Shown piece by piece: positions 17,482-26,809 of a stretch of 64,000 nt of DNA (position 1 is the first letter of the stretch; each line of letters opens with the position of its first letter). The translations under genes and the position numbers were made by a program. Source of the stretch: Rhodopirellula europaea 6C (GTDB taxonomy: Bacteria; Planctomycetota; Planctomycetia; Pirellulales; Pirellulaceae). Location of the stretch: assembly GCF_000338295.1 (NCBI RefSeq), contig NZ_ANMO01000028.1:1-64000 (forward strand), in the 5' to 3' direction. The notes under the pieces are model-generated. The model did not search any database. It was not told the DNA's origin and worked only from the letters and a program-made list of their open reading frames with translations.

Positions 17482-18489
17482 ATGCCTCATCCCGATAGCA
17501 TTCTGGTGACCGGAGCGACGGGCATGATCGGTGCCCCGGTGGTGAGACGTGCGGCGGCTGCGGGTCACCACGTGCAGGCGGTCGTGCGATCGGGATCGGA
17601 TCGTTCGGTCCTGGATGGCTGCGACGTGGAGTGGGTCGAATCGGATTTGACCGATCCCAATGCTGCGTACCAGAACGCGATTCGCAAGAGTGACGTGATC
17701 GTTCACACCGCGGCTCATGTGGGCGATTGGGGGCCGGTGTCGACCTACCGAGCAATCAACTTGGACGCGGTCGAAGACCTGCTGCGTTTTGCATCAGGCT
17801 CGGACCGATTGCGTCGGCTCGTTCACCTCAGTGCACTCGGTGTCTACCAAGCCAAGCACCACTTCGGCACCGATGAAACCACGCCCGTCGACCTTCGCGG
17901 TTTCGATGGCTACACCCACACCAAAGCACTCGCGGAAGGACTCGTGAATGTCGCTCACCAAAAGGACGGCATGCCAACCGTGATCGCTCGCCCCGGATTC
18001 ACTTATGGCGAAGGCGATCGGCGGATCTTGCCAAGGTTGATGCAGCGATTCCGAAACGGTTCGATCCGGATGATCGGCGACGGCCAGCGAGTGCTCAACA
18101 ACACCAACATCGACAACCTGATCGACGGATTGTTCCTGTGCATCGACCACAACGCGGCGGTGGGTGAGACCTTCAATTTGCGAGACGAGCGTTTGGTCAC
18201 GCGAGCGGAATTCCTCGGCGCGGTGGCGGAATTCCTTGAGCTTCCACCTCCCAAACGTGTTCCGCTGTGGTTCGCCAAAGTCGCTCGCCCGGTCCTCGAA
18301 ACCTACGGCCGAATTCGCGGTGCGGACGAGCCACCTTTGCTGACCGGGGCGACGATGAAGTTCATGACGCTGAATTTGGACTTCAGCATCGAGAAAGCCA
18401 AACGCTTGCTCGGCTATCAACCGCGAATCGATTTTCGTGAAGGAATCCAAGACGCACTGAAGTGGGCGGCAGAAAATGCGAGTCACTGA
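17482..18489 (+). CDS. NAD(P)-dependent epimerase/dehydratase (extended SDR, 3-beta-HSD-like)
   Basis: A 335-residue extended short-chain dehydrogenase. The Rossmann fingerprint ILVTGATGMIGAPVV is at residues 6-20. Then VIVHTAAHVGDWG, LVHLSALGVYQ (active-site Ser) and the catalytic pair in GYTHTKALAE (Tyr-x3-Lys). The 3-beta-HSD-like character appears in VIARPGFTYGEGDRRILPRL and NNTNIDNLIDGLFLCID. Cytosolic; substrate unknown, perhaps a sterol-like or sugar-nucleotide compound. Its end overlaps the start of the enolase-superfamily gene by 14 bases. Confidence 0.87.
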   Translation: MPHPDSILVTGATGMIGAPVVRRAAAAGHHVQAVVRSGSDRSVLDGCDVEWVESDLTDPNAAYQNAIRKSDVIVHTAAHVGDWGPVSTYRAINLDAVEDLLRFASGSDRLRRLVHLSALGVYQAKHHFGTDETTPVDLRGFDGYTHTKALAEGLVNVAHQKDGMPTVIARPGFTYGEGDRRILPRLMQRFRNGSIRMIGDGQRVLNNTNIDNLIDGLFLCIDHNAAVGETFNLRDERLVTRAEFLGAVAEFLELPPPKRVPLWFAKVARPVLETYGRIRGADEPPLLTGATMKFMTLNLDFSIEKAKRLLGYQPRIDFREGIQDALKWAAENASH

Positions 18490-19663
18490 ACTCACCGCGT
18501 TCCTGGTTCCGCTGCCACTCAAACGCGAAATCAAACATGCTTCGTTCACGCGAACCGAAAGCATCAACCTGCTGATCCGATGCAAGTTGACCAACGGCAC
18601 GATCGGCTGGGGCGAAGGTGTCCCGCGTCCCTATGTGACCGGGGAAACACCCGAAGGATGCCTGCAACAACTCTCGCAATCCGATCTGCAACCAGCACTG
18701 ACGCGACCGGCATCCAGTTGGCCGGATGTGGTATCGATCTGCGATGAATTGGAATTCCACAATGAAGCCGATGATCCTCGTGGCTGCGGTTCCAATTCAC
18801 TGCGCTGCGCGGTCGAACTCAGTTTGCTCGATGCGTTTGGCAAACACTTCGGCGAACCTGTCAGCGCGGTGGTGCCGCATGTTGCCGAAGCAGCAGAGAT
18901 TTATCTAAAACAACCTCGCGTTCGCTACTCCACCACGATCACATCTTCCGGTGCCAAAAGCGAGCGAATCTCCGCTCTTAAAATGCGTGCCTATGGGTTC
19001 GCTCAATGCAAGATCAAAGTCGGTGTGGACGGGCAAGACGACCCGTCACGTGTCGCTCGTATTCGACGCTGGATCGGCGGTGGAGTGGACCTGCGGTTGG
19101 ATGCCAATGAAGCCTGGCGTCCCGAGGAAGTCATCGAGAAGATGCGTCCGCTTCGCGAGTTTGGTGTGACTTGCATCGAGCAACCGGTGGCTCACGATGA
19201 GGTCGATGCTCTCGTGTCGCTTCGCGAATCAATTGGCGTTCCGATCATGCTGGACGAATCATTGACCAGCCGCATGGATGCAGAGCGAGCCATCGAGCTG
19301 GGCACGTGCGACCTGTTCAACCTTCGGCTTTCCAAGTGCGGCGGCTTCTTGAGTTGCCTCCGCTTGGCCGCGCTCGCCCGAGCGTCGGGACTCGGTTACC
19401 AACTCGGGTGTCATCCCGGCGAGTCCGGTGTCCTCTCGGCCGCCGGCCGACACTGGGCCAGCTCCGTTCGCGACATTCGCTATCTCGAAGGTTCGTATGA
19501 TCGACACTTGCTGACCACTTTGCCAACGCAGGAGGACATTACGTTCCGATACGGCGGTTGGGCACCGGCACTCGATTCGCCGGGCCTGGGCGTCACGATT
19601 CGCGAAGATTGGTTGCGGCAGAACGCGAAAACGGAACGCACGTTTGTGGTCGACGCTCAATGA
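18476..19663 (+). CDS. Enolase-superfamily enzyme (MLE/mandelate racemase subgroup; possible dipeptide epimerase)
   Basis: A 395-residue member of the muconate-lactonizing-enzyme subgroup, which uses paired lysines and a Mg2+ site for epimerisation, racemisation or cycloisomerisation. Visible are the KxK motif (QCKIKVGVDG), metal ligands in LRLDANEAW, CIEQPV and IMLDESLTS, and the opposite Lys in NLRLSKCGGF. The N-terminal capping domain is present. It overlaps the SDR upstream by 14 bases and the hydrolase downstream by an ATGA junction, so the three are one translational unit. The reaction cannot be fixed from sequence alone; dipeptide epimerase or o-succinylbenzoate synthase-like are both possible. 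Confidence 0.87.
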   Translation: MRVTELTAFLVPLPLKREIKHASFTRTESINLLIRCKLTNGTIGWGEGVPRPYVTGETPEGCLQQLSQSDLQPALTRPASSWPDVVSICDELEFHNEADDPRGCGSNSLRCAVELSLLDAFGKHFGEPVSAVVPHVAEAAEIYLKQPRVRYSTTITSSGAKSERISALKMRAYGFAQCKIKVGVDGQDDPSRVARIRRWIGGGVDLRLDANEAWRPEEVIEKMRPLREFGVTCIEQPVAHDEVDALVSLRESIGVPIMLDESLTSRMDAERAIELGTCDLFNLRLSKCGGFLSCLRLAALARASGLGYQLGCHPGESGVLSAAGRHWASSVRDIRYLEGSYDRHLLTTLPTQEDITFRYGGWAPALDSPGLGVTIREDWLRQNAKTERTFVVDAQ

Positions 19664-20526
19664 ATGGCATGCAGCAATCGCCACAGTGCGAAATCGAGAT
19701 GTTCGACGGTGCCGGTCGGATACGATTGATGTCGCGGCGCTGGCGTGTGACTCGTCCGCGCGGTCGGGTGGTGTTTTTGCACGGCATCGTCAGTCACTCG
19801 GGATGGTATTTGGCCAGTTGCGATGCTCTGGCTCAAAATGGATTTGAAGTCCACTTCCTGGACCGACGCGGTTCGGGAGGCAACCCGTTTCGTCGTGGCG
19901 ATGTCGATGACTGGCGTCAGTGGATCGACGACGTGGTTTGCTTTCTGAAAACTCAACCGCGTGATGTGCCGTTGATCCTGGGTGGAATCAGTTGGGGCGG
20001 AAAATTGGCGGCCGTGTTGGCGGCCGAGCATCCTGATCTGATCGATGGGTTGGCACTGATTTGCCCTGGGATCTACGCGGCACAGTTCCCTTCGCCGGCC
20101 AAGTACCGATTGCTCGGCGGACTTTCGCGGTTGGGCCTTGGCGGATTGCGGGTTCCGATTCCGCTGAAGGATCCCGAGTTGTTCACGGGAGTCGCTCGCT
20201 GGCAATCGTTCATCCAAAAGGATTCGCTAACGCTTCGCAAAGTCAGCGTGCGATTCGCGTTGGAAGACCGGAAGCTGACCCAGCACGCCCGGGAAGTCGC
20301 CCCGACGATTCGCACTCCAACTTGGTTGGTTTTGGCCGGGCGAGACCGGATCGTCGACAACCCGAAAACACGCGAAATGTTTGATCGGATGGCGGCGAGC
20401 GACAAAGAGTGCACTTGCTACGACGAAGCGGCACACACGTTTGAGTTCGAACCAGACCCGCGGCCCTATTTTCGTGACCTGACGAACTGGGTGACTCGGG
20501 TCGCTCGCCAAACCGCTGGGGATTGA
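19660..20526 (+). CDS. Alpha/beta hydrolase (lysophospholipase-like)
   Basis: A 288-residue serine hydrolase; the ATG 19660 overlaps the preceding stop (ATGA), indicating coupling. Motifs in order: VVFLHGIVSHSGWY (oxyanion loop), FLDRRGSGGNPFRRG (lid side), nucleophile Ser in ILGGISWGGKLA, Asp in VLAGRDRIVDN and His in DEAAHTFEFE. The layout is that of monoacylglycerol-lipase-type Hydrolase_4 proteins. No signal peptide. It probably acts in the same pathway as the SDR and enolase-type enzymes before it. Confidence 0.85.
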   Translation: MNGMQQSPQCEIEMFDGAGRIRLMSRRWRVTRPRGRVVFLHGIVSHSGWYLASCDALAQNGFEVHFLDRRGSGGNPFRRGDVDDWRQWIDDVVCFLKTQPRDVPLILGGISWGGKLAAVLAAEHPDLIDGLALICPGIYAAQFPSPAKYRLLGGLSRLGLGGLRVPIPLKDPELFTGVARWQSFIQKDSLTLRKVSVRFALEDRKLTQHAREVAPTIRTPTWLVLAGRDRIVDNPKTREMFDRMAASDKECTCYDEAAHTFEFEPDPRPYFRDLTNWVTRVARQTAGD

Positions 20527-20592
20527 GCCCATTGGAAGGATGCGGGATATTGCCGGTGAATCTCCGTTTTTCCTGACTCACCGGCTCACCGC

Positions 20593-22086
20593 ATGACTGC
20601 CTCCGCGATCTTGGCCTGCCAAAAATATCCCGTCACGACCATCATCGGGCTGGAAGTCCACGTCCAACTGAAAACGCAAACCAAGCTGTTTTGCGGATGC
20701 ACCACCGAATTTGGTGCCCCACCCAACACTCAGGTGTGCCCGGTCTGCTTGGGAATGCCGGGGGCGCTTCCCGTGATGAACCGCGAAGCGATCGCGTTGT
20801 CGGTCAAAACCGGATTGGCACTCAACTGCGACATCCCACCGCTGACCAAATGGGATCGCAAACAATACTTTTATCCCGATTTGCCGAAGGGCTATCAGAT
20901 CAGCCAGTTCGATTTGCCGATCTGCGCCGACGGGCATCTGACGATCAGCACGGATGATGGCGAAACCGAACGCCGAATTGGACTCGTACGAGCTCACCTG
21001 GAAGAGGACGCCGGCAAGAGCATGCACGACGAAGCGTCGGGCATCAGCGACACTAAGATCGACCTCAATCGATGCGGCACGCCTCTGCTGGAAATCGTCA
21101 GCCAACCGGACCTCCGGTCGGCCGATGAGGCCAAGGCTTACCTCAGCGAACTGAAGTTGTTGCTCACTCACCTGAAGGTTTCTGATTGCGAGATGCAAGA
21201 AGGCAGTCTGCGGGTCGACGCCAACGTGAACCTGCACATCGACGTCGAAGGCAAAAAGATCGCGACCCCGATCGTCGAAATCAAAAACCTCAACAGCTTC
21301 CGAAATGTTCAGCGTGCGATCGACTACGAAGTGCAACGCCAACTGGTCGATTGGGAAGAGAATCGCCAAACGATCGACGACGCTCCCAAGACCACTCGCG
21401 GTTGGGATGACTCCGCCGAGCAAACCTTTGCTCAGCGAGAGAAGGAAGAGTCGGCCGACTACCGATACTTCCCCGATCCCGACTTGCTGCCGGTGCGTCT
21501 GCCTCGTGATTACGTGGAATCCATCGGGGAATCGTTGGGTGAATTGCCAGCGGTGACGCGAGAGCGGCTTCAGACTCAACATGGCATCAAACCCTACGAC
21601 GCCGACGTGATCGTCAACCAAGGCCCGGACGTCATCGAATACTTCGAGACCGCCGTGGGAGCCAGCGGCGATGGCCGTCGCACATCGTCGTGGATGATGC
21701 AGGACGTGATGCGGACGATGAAGGAACGCAGCATCGACATCGATGCGTTCCCCATTCCAGCCAAGCGACTTGGTGAATTGATCCGCATGATCGCCGACGG
21801 AAAGCTGGACAACAATCGCGCTCGCGATGTGTTCGAACACTTGCTGACTCATGACGAGTCGATCGAACAAGCGACCAAGTCTTTGGGCATCGAAGCGGTT
21901 GACGACGACGCGCTGGAATCGCTGTGCAAGGAACTGCTGGCGGCCAACCCGCAAGTTGTCGAGGACGTGAAGGGCGGCAAGCAGCAAGCGGTTGGAGCCT
22001 TGATCGGGCAAGCCAAGAAGAAGAACCCCAACGCTTCGCCACAAGCCGTTCGCCAATTGTTGATCGACCTGATCGCGAAGATGTAG
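20593..22086 (+). CDS. gatB: Asp-tRNA(Asn)/Glu-tRNA(Gln) amidotransferase subunit B
   Basis: The GatB subunit of the heterotrimer that converts mischarged Glu-tRNA(Gln) or Asp-tRNA(Asn) to the cognate amide form. The 497-residue length is normal. The N-terminal catalytic cradle has IIGLEVHVQLKTQTKLFCGC, QVCPVCLGMPGALPVMN, DLPKGYQISQFDLPI and HLEEDAGKSMHD; the zinc-type cysteines CGC and CPVC are both present. The C-terminal helical and YqeY-like part (SWMMQDVMRTM, GKQQAVGALIGQAKKK) is complete. gatA and gatC are not nearby. It starts 66 bases after the hydrolase gene. Confidence 0.96.
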   Translation: MTASAILACQKYPVTTIIGLEVHVQLKTQTKLFCGCTTEFGAPPNTQVCPVCLGMPGALPVMNREAIALSVKTGLALNCDIPPLTKWDRKQYFYPDLPKGYQISQFDLPICADGHLTISTDDGETERRIGLVRAHLEEDAGKSMHDEASGISDTKIDLNRCGTPLLEIVSQPDLRSADEAKAYLSELKLLLTHLKVSDCEMQEGSLRVDANVNLHIDVEGKKIATPIVEIKNLNSFRNVQRAIDYEVQRQLVDWEENRQTIDDAPKTTRGWDDSAEQTFAQREKEESADYRYFPDPDLLPVRLPRDYVESIGESLGELPAVTRERLQTQHGIKPYDADVIVNQGPDVIEYFETAVGASGDGRRTSSWMMQDVMRTMKERSIDIDAFPIPAKRLGELIRMIADGKLDNNRARDVFEHLLTHDESIEQATKSLGIEAVDDDALESLCKELLAANPQVVEDVKGGKQQAVGALIGQAKKKNPNASPQAVRQLLIDLIAKM

Positions 22087-22298
22087 TTCGCGGATCGTGG
22101 TGGAGGATGACAGCGTTCCCGCACAATCGGCACAATCGTTCCGGTCTGGATCCAGTCGTGAGCCGAACGGTGGCGTGACGTCGCAGAAACGCCTCCTTGG
22201 GTGCCGATGATTGGGTGTGGGGTACGCTTGAGTATTCTCATTCGGCGTGCGGTCGTTCAACGACATCCCGTCGGACTTCATCTATCGGCCAAGGTCCC

Positions 22299-22823
22299 AT
22301 GAACGCTCCCGCGAAATCTTCGTTGAATCGAGCGAAACCGGATTGGGGATATCGCATCCTGCTCACCGTCGCCGCGATTGTCGCTGCTTGGTTGCTGCTG
22401 ATGCCCATTTGCCCGCCGATCGTTCAGTCGACGATGCAGCGGTTCCACTTGCGAACGCCGTCGTTCGCCTGGTGGGCGATCCAATCGCCGATCCCGGCGA
22501 TGTACAACTTCAAAAACACAACCGAAGTTCGCGAATTGCCACCGTCAGGTGAACTGACCGGGCTGGTTGATCCGCTCTGGTTGTCGCCCCTGGAAGAAGA
22601 CACGAGTGGATTGGGTGTCTTAGCCACACGAACGATCAACCACTATCCGGTGCGTGAGTTCACGTTTGCCAACGGTCGAGTTCGTTACTTGCAGGAAGAC
22701 GACCCGAGATGGTTGGTGGTTGAGTCCCACTATCGCGGCGAGTCGATGCAATCAACTTATGAATTGACCCGTGACGATGCCGGCGTTTGGCAGATGGTGT
22801 TGGCAGAGGAGACATCGCCATGA
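22299..22823 (+). CDS. Hypothetical protein with one N-terminal membrane helix
   Basis: A 174-residue protein from ATG 22299. After a basic N-terminus, a transmembrane helix (ILLTVAAIVAAWLLLMPICP) anchors a soluble domain with TEVRELPPSGELTGLVDPLW, TINHYPVREFTFANGRVRYL and SHYRGESMQSTYELTRDDAG, which reads as beta-rich. No known family recognised. The last codon overlaps the next start (ATGA), making it the first gene of a three-gene coupled unit with a polytopic membrane protein and a hydrolase-like protein. Confidence 0.7.
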   Translation: MNAPAKSSLNRAKPDWGYRILLTVAAIVAAWLLLMPICPPIVQSTMQRFHLRTPSFAWWAIQSPIPAMYNFKNTTEVRELPPSGELTGLVDPLWLSPLEEDTSGLGVLATRTINHYPVREFTFANGRVRYLQEDDPRWLVVESHYRGESMQSTYELTRDDAGVWQMVLAEETSP

Positions 22824-23674
22824 ACAGCATTGCTTCTCCGACAAAGCTTCGCTGGACCGAATGGACACCGCTGCACCTGACTTGGGCCGGCATGATGCTG
22901 GGTCTGTTTTGGAAGTGGAAGTTCTTTCTACTGGCCGATCGCATCTACGAAGCCATTCCAATCCACCACGAATTCTTTCCGGAATGGTTGCAGTCAGCAA
23001 CGGTGTTGCGAATCGCATTCTTAGCGGCGGCCATCTCCGTTGTCGCCGCTTGGATCACCGAACAACGAATGCGCCGATGCGTTGCCGCTGCAGTGACATG
23101 GATCTCGGCGACAGTGATGATCTGGCATCAAGGCAGCTACAACGACATGACGTTCGTCACGTTTTGGTGGTGCAGCCTGTGGGCGTTTTGGTACACCACG
23201 CGACTAGAAATCGACATGCCGGAGGAACTCTACCGCAAAGCGGCGCGTCTCAGTCGGGTGATCGTTTCGGTCGTTCTTCTAGGTGGAGCTTCGGGAAAAT
23301 GGACGGCAGAATACTGGTCCGGCGACGTGTTGTGGGAAATCTATTTCCTCGACCGAGACTTCTGGGTTTTTAATTGGTTGCGGTCCAGCTTTGATGGCGA
23401 AACGCTTCGCAACATCGCAACAATTTATAGCCGCAAAGTCGTGCTGGTCGAAACTGTCGCAGGATTCGCAGTTTGGTTGCTTCCCGCTCGTTGGGCGGCA
23501 ATCATTGGTGCGGTTGTATTCACTTCCATTGCTTTGTTTTCGAATTTCATGTTGTTCTCTGTACTGAGCCCGCTGATCGGATTGTCGTTGGCAGGATGGA
23601 TGCCTCGACCCCAGATCGCCGCGGAAGATGTCCCCCCATCCGAAAACCAAATGGCAGCGAGTATGGGTGGATGA
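22820..23674 (+). CDS. Polytopic membrane protein, possibly HTTM-like
   Basis: A 284-residue membrane protein with about six to eight hydrophobic segments, starting at the ATG overlapping the preceding stop. The pattern resembles the HTTM/vitamin-K-dependent-carboxylase-like membrane fold: a helix after HLTWAGMMLGLFWKWKFF, WHQGSYNDMTFVTFWWCSLW, then VVLLGGASGKWTAEYWSG, which is like the FxxGxxK-x-xxxWxxG loop of that family, and a terminal pair (FSNFMLFSVLSPLIGLSLAG). The family call is tentative. It is coupled at both ends by ATGA overlaps. Confidence 0.65.
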   Translation: MNSIASPTKLRWTEWTPLHLTWAGMMLGLFWKWKFFLLADRIYEAIPIHHEFFPEWLQSATVLRIAFLAAAISVVAAWITEQRMRRCVAAAVTWISATVMIWHQGSYNDMTFVTFWWCSLWAFWYTTRLEIDMPEELYRKAARLSRVIVSVVLLGGASGKWTAEYWSGDVLWEIYFLDRDFWVFNWLRSSFDGETLRNIATIYSRKVVLVETVAGFAVWLLPARWAAIIGAVVFTSIALFSNFMLFSVLSPLIGLSLAGWMPRPQIAAEDVPPSENQMAASMGG

Positions 23675-24609
23675 AAAGCATGCGTCCAATTCGCAACTGG
23701 TCCCGACGCATTCGTTTTGGACTGCTCAATCGCTTTGTGCTTCGTCCAACCACGGAACCGATCGACTATCGGCCTCAGGTTCGTTGTCGAGTTTCAAGGT
23801 TGGGTCATGCGAATTCGGATGCCAATGATTCCGTATCCAACGAATGGATTGAATGCTTTGTCCATCGCGTTGGCGATGCGTCGACCAGCAAAGTTGTAGA
23901 CAACAGCAACCTGGATGATTGGCGAGACATCCCGCCGCCCAACGATCTTGTTCTCAAGTTCCCAGGCACCGGTGGACGAGCCGAGCGGTCGACACCGTTT
24001 CCGATGCAACCCAACCAACCGATCTCACCGAGTGCGGAAGTTTGGACCTGGAATCCTCCTGGCTATGGAGGCAGTCCCGGTCACGCGACGCTGAAGAACT
24101 TGTCCGGTGCGGCTGCGGCCTGGAGCCAAAAGGTTCTCGATGCCCGGACACAAACAACCGCCGATGGCTGTTCAACGCAAATTTGGTTGTGCGGCAACAG
24201 CCTGGGATGCCTGCCCGCGATGCATGTCGCGGCGTCGTTGATGGATGCGTATCCATCCGCGATCCTGTGGATTCGCAATCCACCTGATTTGCGCCGCGTC
24301 ATCCTCAACATCTCAGCTCGCTATCGGGCAACCACCGCGATGCAGCACGTCTCCGCGGTGCTGCCCAAAAACGTCGATGCGATCGATTTGGCCGGCCGGT
24401 GCAAGATCCCGGCTGTGTTTCTCATGTCAGAGAAAGATTCACTGGTGTTGCCGGAATATCAGATGGCGATCCATGCCGCTTATGCTGGGCAAAAACTGGT
24501 GGTAGAACTTTCCGGTCTGAGTCACGACGACGTCCTGGAAGAAGAGCATCGCCCGGCGATCAACAACGCATTGGATTGGGCGATTCGCCAATCACAAAGA
24601 CCAGCGTAG
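23671..24609 (+). CDS. Alpha/beta hydrolase-fold protein
   Basis: A 312-residue protein starting at the ATG that overlaps the membrane-protein stop; a longer in-frame reading exists but lies inside that gene. The fold shows as LVLKFPGTGGRAERS (oxyanion region), nucleophile in LCGNSLGCLPAMHVAAS, acid in LMSEKDSLVLP, and His in LSGLSHDDVLEEEH. Catalytic residues all seem present. The N-terminal ~60 residues are basic and not part of the fold. It ends 18 bases inside the convergent acetyltransferase gene. Confidence 0.75.
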   Translation: MKSMRPIRNWSRRIRFGLLNRFVLRPTTEPIDYRPQVRCRVSRLGHANSDANDSVSNEWIECFVHRVGDASTSKVVDNSNLDDWRDIPPPNDLVLKFPGTGGRAERSTPFPMQPNQPISPSAEVWTWNPPGYGGSPGHATLKNLSGAAAAWSQKVLDARTQTTADGCSTQIWLCGNSLGCLPAMHVAASLMDAYPSAILWIRNPPDLRRVILNISARYRATTAMQHVSAVLPKNVDAIDLAGRCKIPAVFLMSEKDSLVLPEYQMAIHAAYAGQKLVVELSGLSHDDVLEEEHRPAINNALDWAIRQSQRPA

Positions 24610-25326
24610 CCCGGGTGCGTCCAAAGCGATTCCTGGCTTTTGACGGCTCGATTCGGTCAGCACCGTCTCTTTCATGCGACGTTCCAAATCAGGCACAACG
24701 CTGGCTTGCATTCGTCCGCGACCGACGCGATACAGCCGTCCGACGCGTTCAAAACCAGACTTGTAGAACGTGCTTTGCGAAGCAGCATTGGTCCAATCCG
24801 TCGTTGCGAACCAGTCGTGAAGTTTCAGTTCCAGAGCGTCGTCCCTGATCAACTTTCGAAGCAAAGTCGCCATGAGCCCGCGGCCGCGATAATCCAAGTC
24901 GGTCCACGCATTGAACAGAAACCCACAGTGAGCGGGCATATTGAGTGACGATCCTAAGTGAGCACTCCGGCTGAAGTTTTCAGTCGCGGGAATGTAGCCG
25001 GTCGCCGCCCAAACGAATGAAACCACGCGGTCGCCATCCCACATTCCAAACAGCCATTGATCCCCCGGACCATGCTCACGTGATGCATCGGTGTGGACGA
25101 TCCCGGATCCTACGATCGGGTCAATGCGACCTTCCTGACGCAGCTGCTTGAGCTGATCTGGCTCAATTGCACGAGCAACAAAGTCGTCCGAATCGAGGCC
25201 AATGGATCGACGCTCCGCAGCGACGGCTGCTTGTTCCGCTGTTGCGTGTAACAAACACGTGACATCCATCACATGCAGTCGCCGTATCGCTCGATAGAGA
25301 ATCGCTAGCATCGCTGACATATTCAA
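24592..25326 (-). CDS. GNAT-family acetyltransferase
   Basis: A 244-residue protein with a GCN5-type acetyl-CoA fold. The diagnostic segment is NAWTDLDYRGRGLMATLLRK (R-G-x-G of motif A), followed by FATTDWTNAASQSTFYKSGF (motif B, with the typical Asn and Y-x-x-x-GF). It starts three bases after the stop of the upstream FemAB/CelD-like gene, so the two are co-transcribed and possibly act on the same substrate. Its 3' end overlaps the convergent hydrolase gene by 18 bases. Acceptor unknown. Confidence 0.8.
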   Translation of the reverse strand: MNMSAMLAILYRAIRRLHVMDVTCLLHATAEQAAVAAERRSIGLDSDDFVARAIEPDQLKQLRQEGRIDPIVGSGIVHTDASREHGPGDQWLFGMWDGDRVVSFVWAATGYIPATENFSRSAHLGSSLNMPAHCGFLFNAWTDLDYRGRGLMATLLRKLIRDDALELKLHDWFATTDWTNAASQSTFYKSGFERVGRLYRVGRGRMQASVVPDLERRMKETVLTESSRQKPGIALDAPGLRWSL

Positions 25327-25329
25327 TTC

Positions 25330-26661
25330 TCAATTGCTCGGTTCGGGCGAGAAGTCATCCGCACGCTGGTAGTCACGAATCGAGTAGATCACGGGTGAAT
25401 CGGAAAGGTCATCCGCTACTTCGACGGTGGAGTCCAACGCAACTGAGATGCTCGCTGGTGTCTCTTCAACAAAGTCCTGCGTGATCGTTTGATCGGGCAG
25501 AAATTCCCGATGCTCTTCGGCGAAGGCTTCGTCAAGAGTGAGCGGCTGATCTTGCGGTAGATCCTTCATGCGGCGCCACTGCACCTTCAATAGCTGAGTC
25601 GCACGATCTTGAGCCATTCGCATTTGCCCGCGAGCGTGCTTGGCAAACACAGAGATTTCCAAGAGTGGAATCGGACGCGAGTGCAGGCGTCCCTTGTAGG
25701 TTTCATCGCCTCGCATGTAGTCGATGCCTGCTCGACCAAGTCGGTGAGCTTCACGGAACATATGCGAGTTCAACATAATGCCCGGCTTCAGATCTGGATA
25801 AGCATGATTGACACCGGTGCTGTAGCAATACTGTCGTCCATCATCACCGATGTAGTGCAACTCGGTCGCGATGACCTCGCCTTGGTAGATCAATTGAGGC
25901 AACACCAGTCGCCCGCGTTGGCTCATTTCGATGGTGGCATCGGTGACAAATTGAACCATGCGTTCATCGGCATACGTTCCGGGTTCGCCGACGTCTTGCC
26001 AACGTTTCTGATGCAACTCAATCAGCTTCATCAGTCCTATGTGAACTTCTTCAGGTGACCCCGCATCGCGGACGAAGAGCTCTCCGTCGCTTTCGTCCAA
26101 CTTGCGAAGCAAACCGCGAACTCGATTGCGATACTTTCGCGAACGCGTTGCCAGCAAGTCTTCCCAAGTCGCTTCGCAGCGGTTGAACCAAAGATGCATC
26201 CGGCTGTGGATGCTGGTCGGCACGTCATCCGCAACAAGGCATCGCGAAAAGACTTCCATCGCGGGATCGCCGGCGATCGTGCCGTCAAAATCAATTTGGT
26301 CCCAACCATGTTTTCGGTCGGCGGAACATTGAATCAAATGTTTCGCAAATGCGGTGGCAACCTCTTCGCGATCTTCCGGTAGCACCAAAATCGAAACGTG
26401 ATCGGTGCACACGTTTCCGGCTGCGAGCGTTTGCAACCGACGAAAATCACCCTCGGTTCGCTCCAACGGCAGCAATCCGCGGCAATCACCCGATTCATCG
26501 CGGGCGACCATGAAGAAAGCTCGTTCGACGTCGCCAAATTGCTGCCACCACGATCTCAACCAAACGGTCTGACGAAAAGGAATCCCGCCCGCCAGGCGGT
26601 CCCAGGTATTCCCGTCGGCCAACAAGTCTTCGGGCGAATCGCTAATTTCAATGTGGATCAT
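25330..26661 (-). CDS. FemAB/CelD-like GNAT-fold acyltransferase
   Basis: A 443-residue protein of the BioF2/CelD (Acetyltransf_6) type, in which two GNAT folds transfer acyl or aminoacyl groups, often to cell-surface polymers. Features: IPFRQTVWLRSWWQQFGD near the N-terminus, SRKYRNRVRGLLRKLDES, ELHQKRWQDVGEPG, and the second-domain core LHYIGDDGRQYCYSTGVN with GRAGIDYMRGDETYK. No signal peptide. It is immediately upstream of a GNAT gene. The C-terminal ~80 residues are acidic and unrelated to the fold. Substrate unknown; exopolysaccharide modification is a guess. Confidence 0.8.
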   Translation of the reverse strand: MIHIEISDSPEDLLADGNTWDRLAGGIPFRQTVWLRSWWQQFGDVERAFFMVARDESGDCRGLLPLERTEGDFRRLQTLAAGNVCTDHVSILVLPEDREEVATAFAKHLIQCSADRKHGWDQIDFDGTIAGDPAMEVFSRCLVADDVPTSIHSRMHLWFNRCEATWEDLLATRSRKYRNRVRGLLRKLDESDGELFVRDAGSPEEVHIGLMKLIELHQKRWQDVGEPGTYADERMVQFVTDATIEMSQRGRLVLPQLIYQGEVIATELHYIGDDGRQYCYSTGVNHAYPDLKPGIMLNSHMFREAHRLGRAGIDYMRGDETYKGRLHSRPIPLLEISVFAKHARGQMRMAQDRATQLLKVQWRRMKDLPQDQPLTLDEAFAEEHREFLPDQTITQDFVEETPASISVALDSTVEVADDLSDSPVIYSIRDYQRADDFSPEPSN

Positions 26662-26809
26662 GCGGAACTTTAGACCACCCCCCGATTGCCCATTGCAACA
26701 AACGAATCGTTTTGACTTACAATCTGTGCGTCTTCACGCAGAGACTCAACCCGACCCGCACAACCGTCGCAATCTGATTGCAACGCCGTCCTCCACCCCA
26801 CCAAAGCCC

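Noticed and set aside
20578-22281. A long open frame on the minus strand opposite gatB
   Set aside because: Its residues show no domain, while the plus strand is an unmistakable GatB; it is an antisense shadow typical of GC-biased coding DNA.
26693-26723. Promoter TTGCAA - TACAAT before the PQQ-propeller gene
   Set aside because: The spacer is 19 bases and planctomycete promoter consensus is poorly defined, so the support is too weak.
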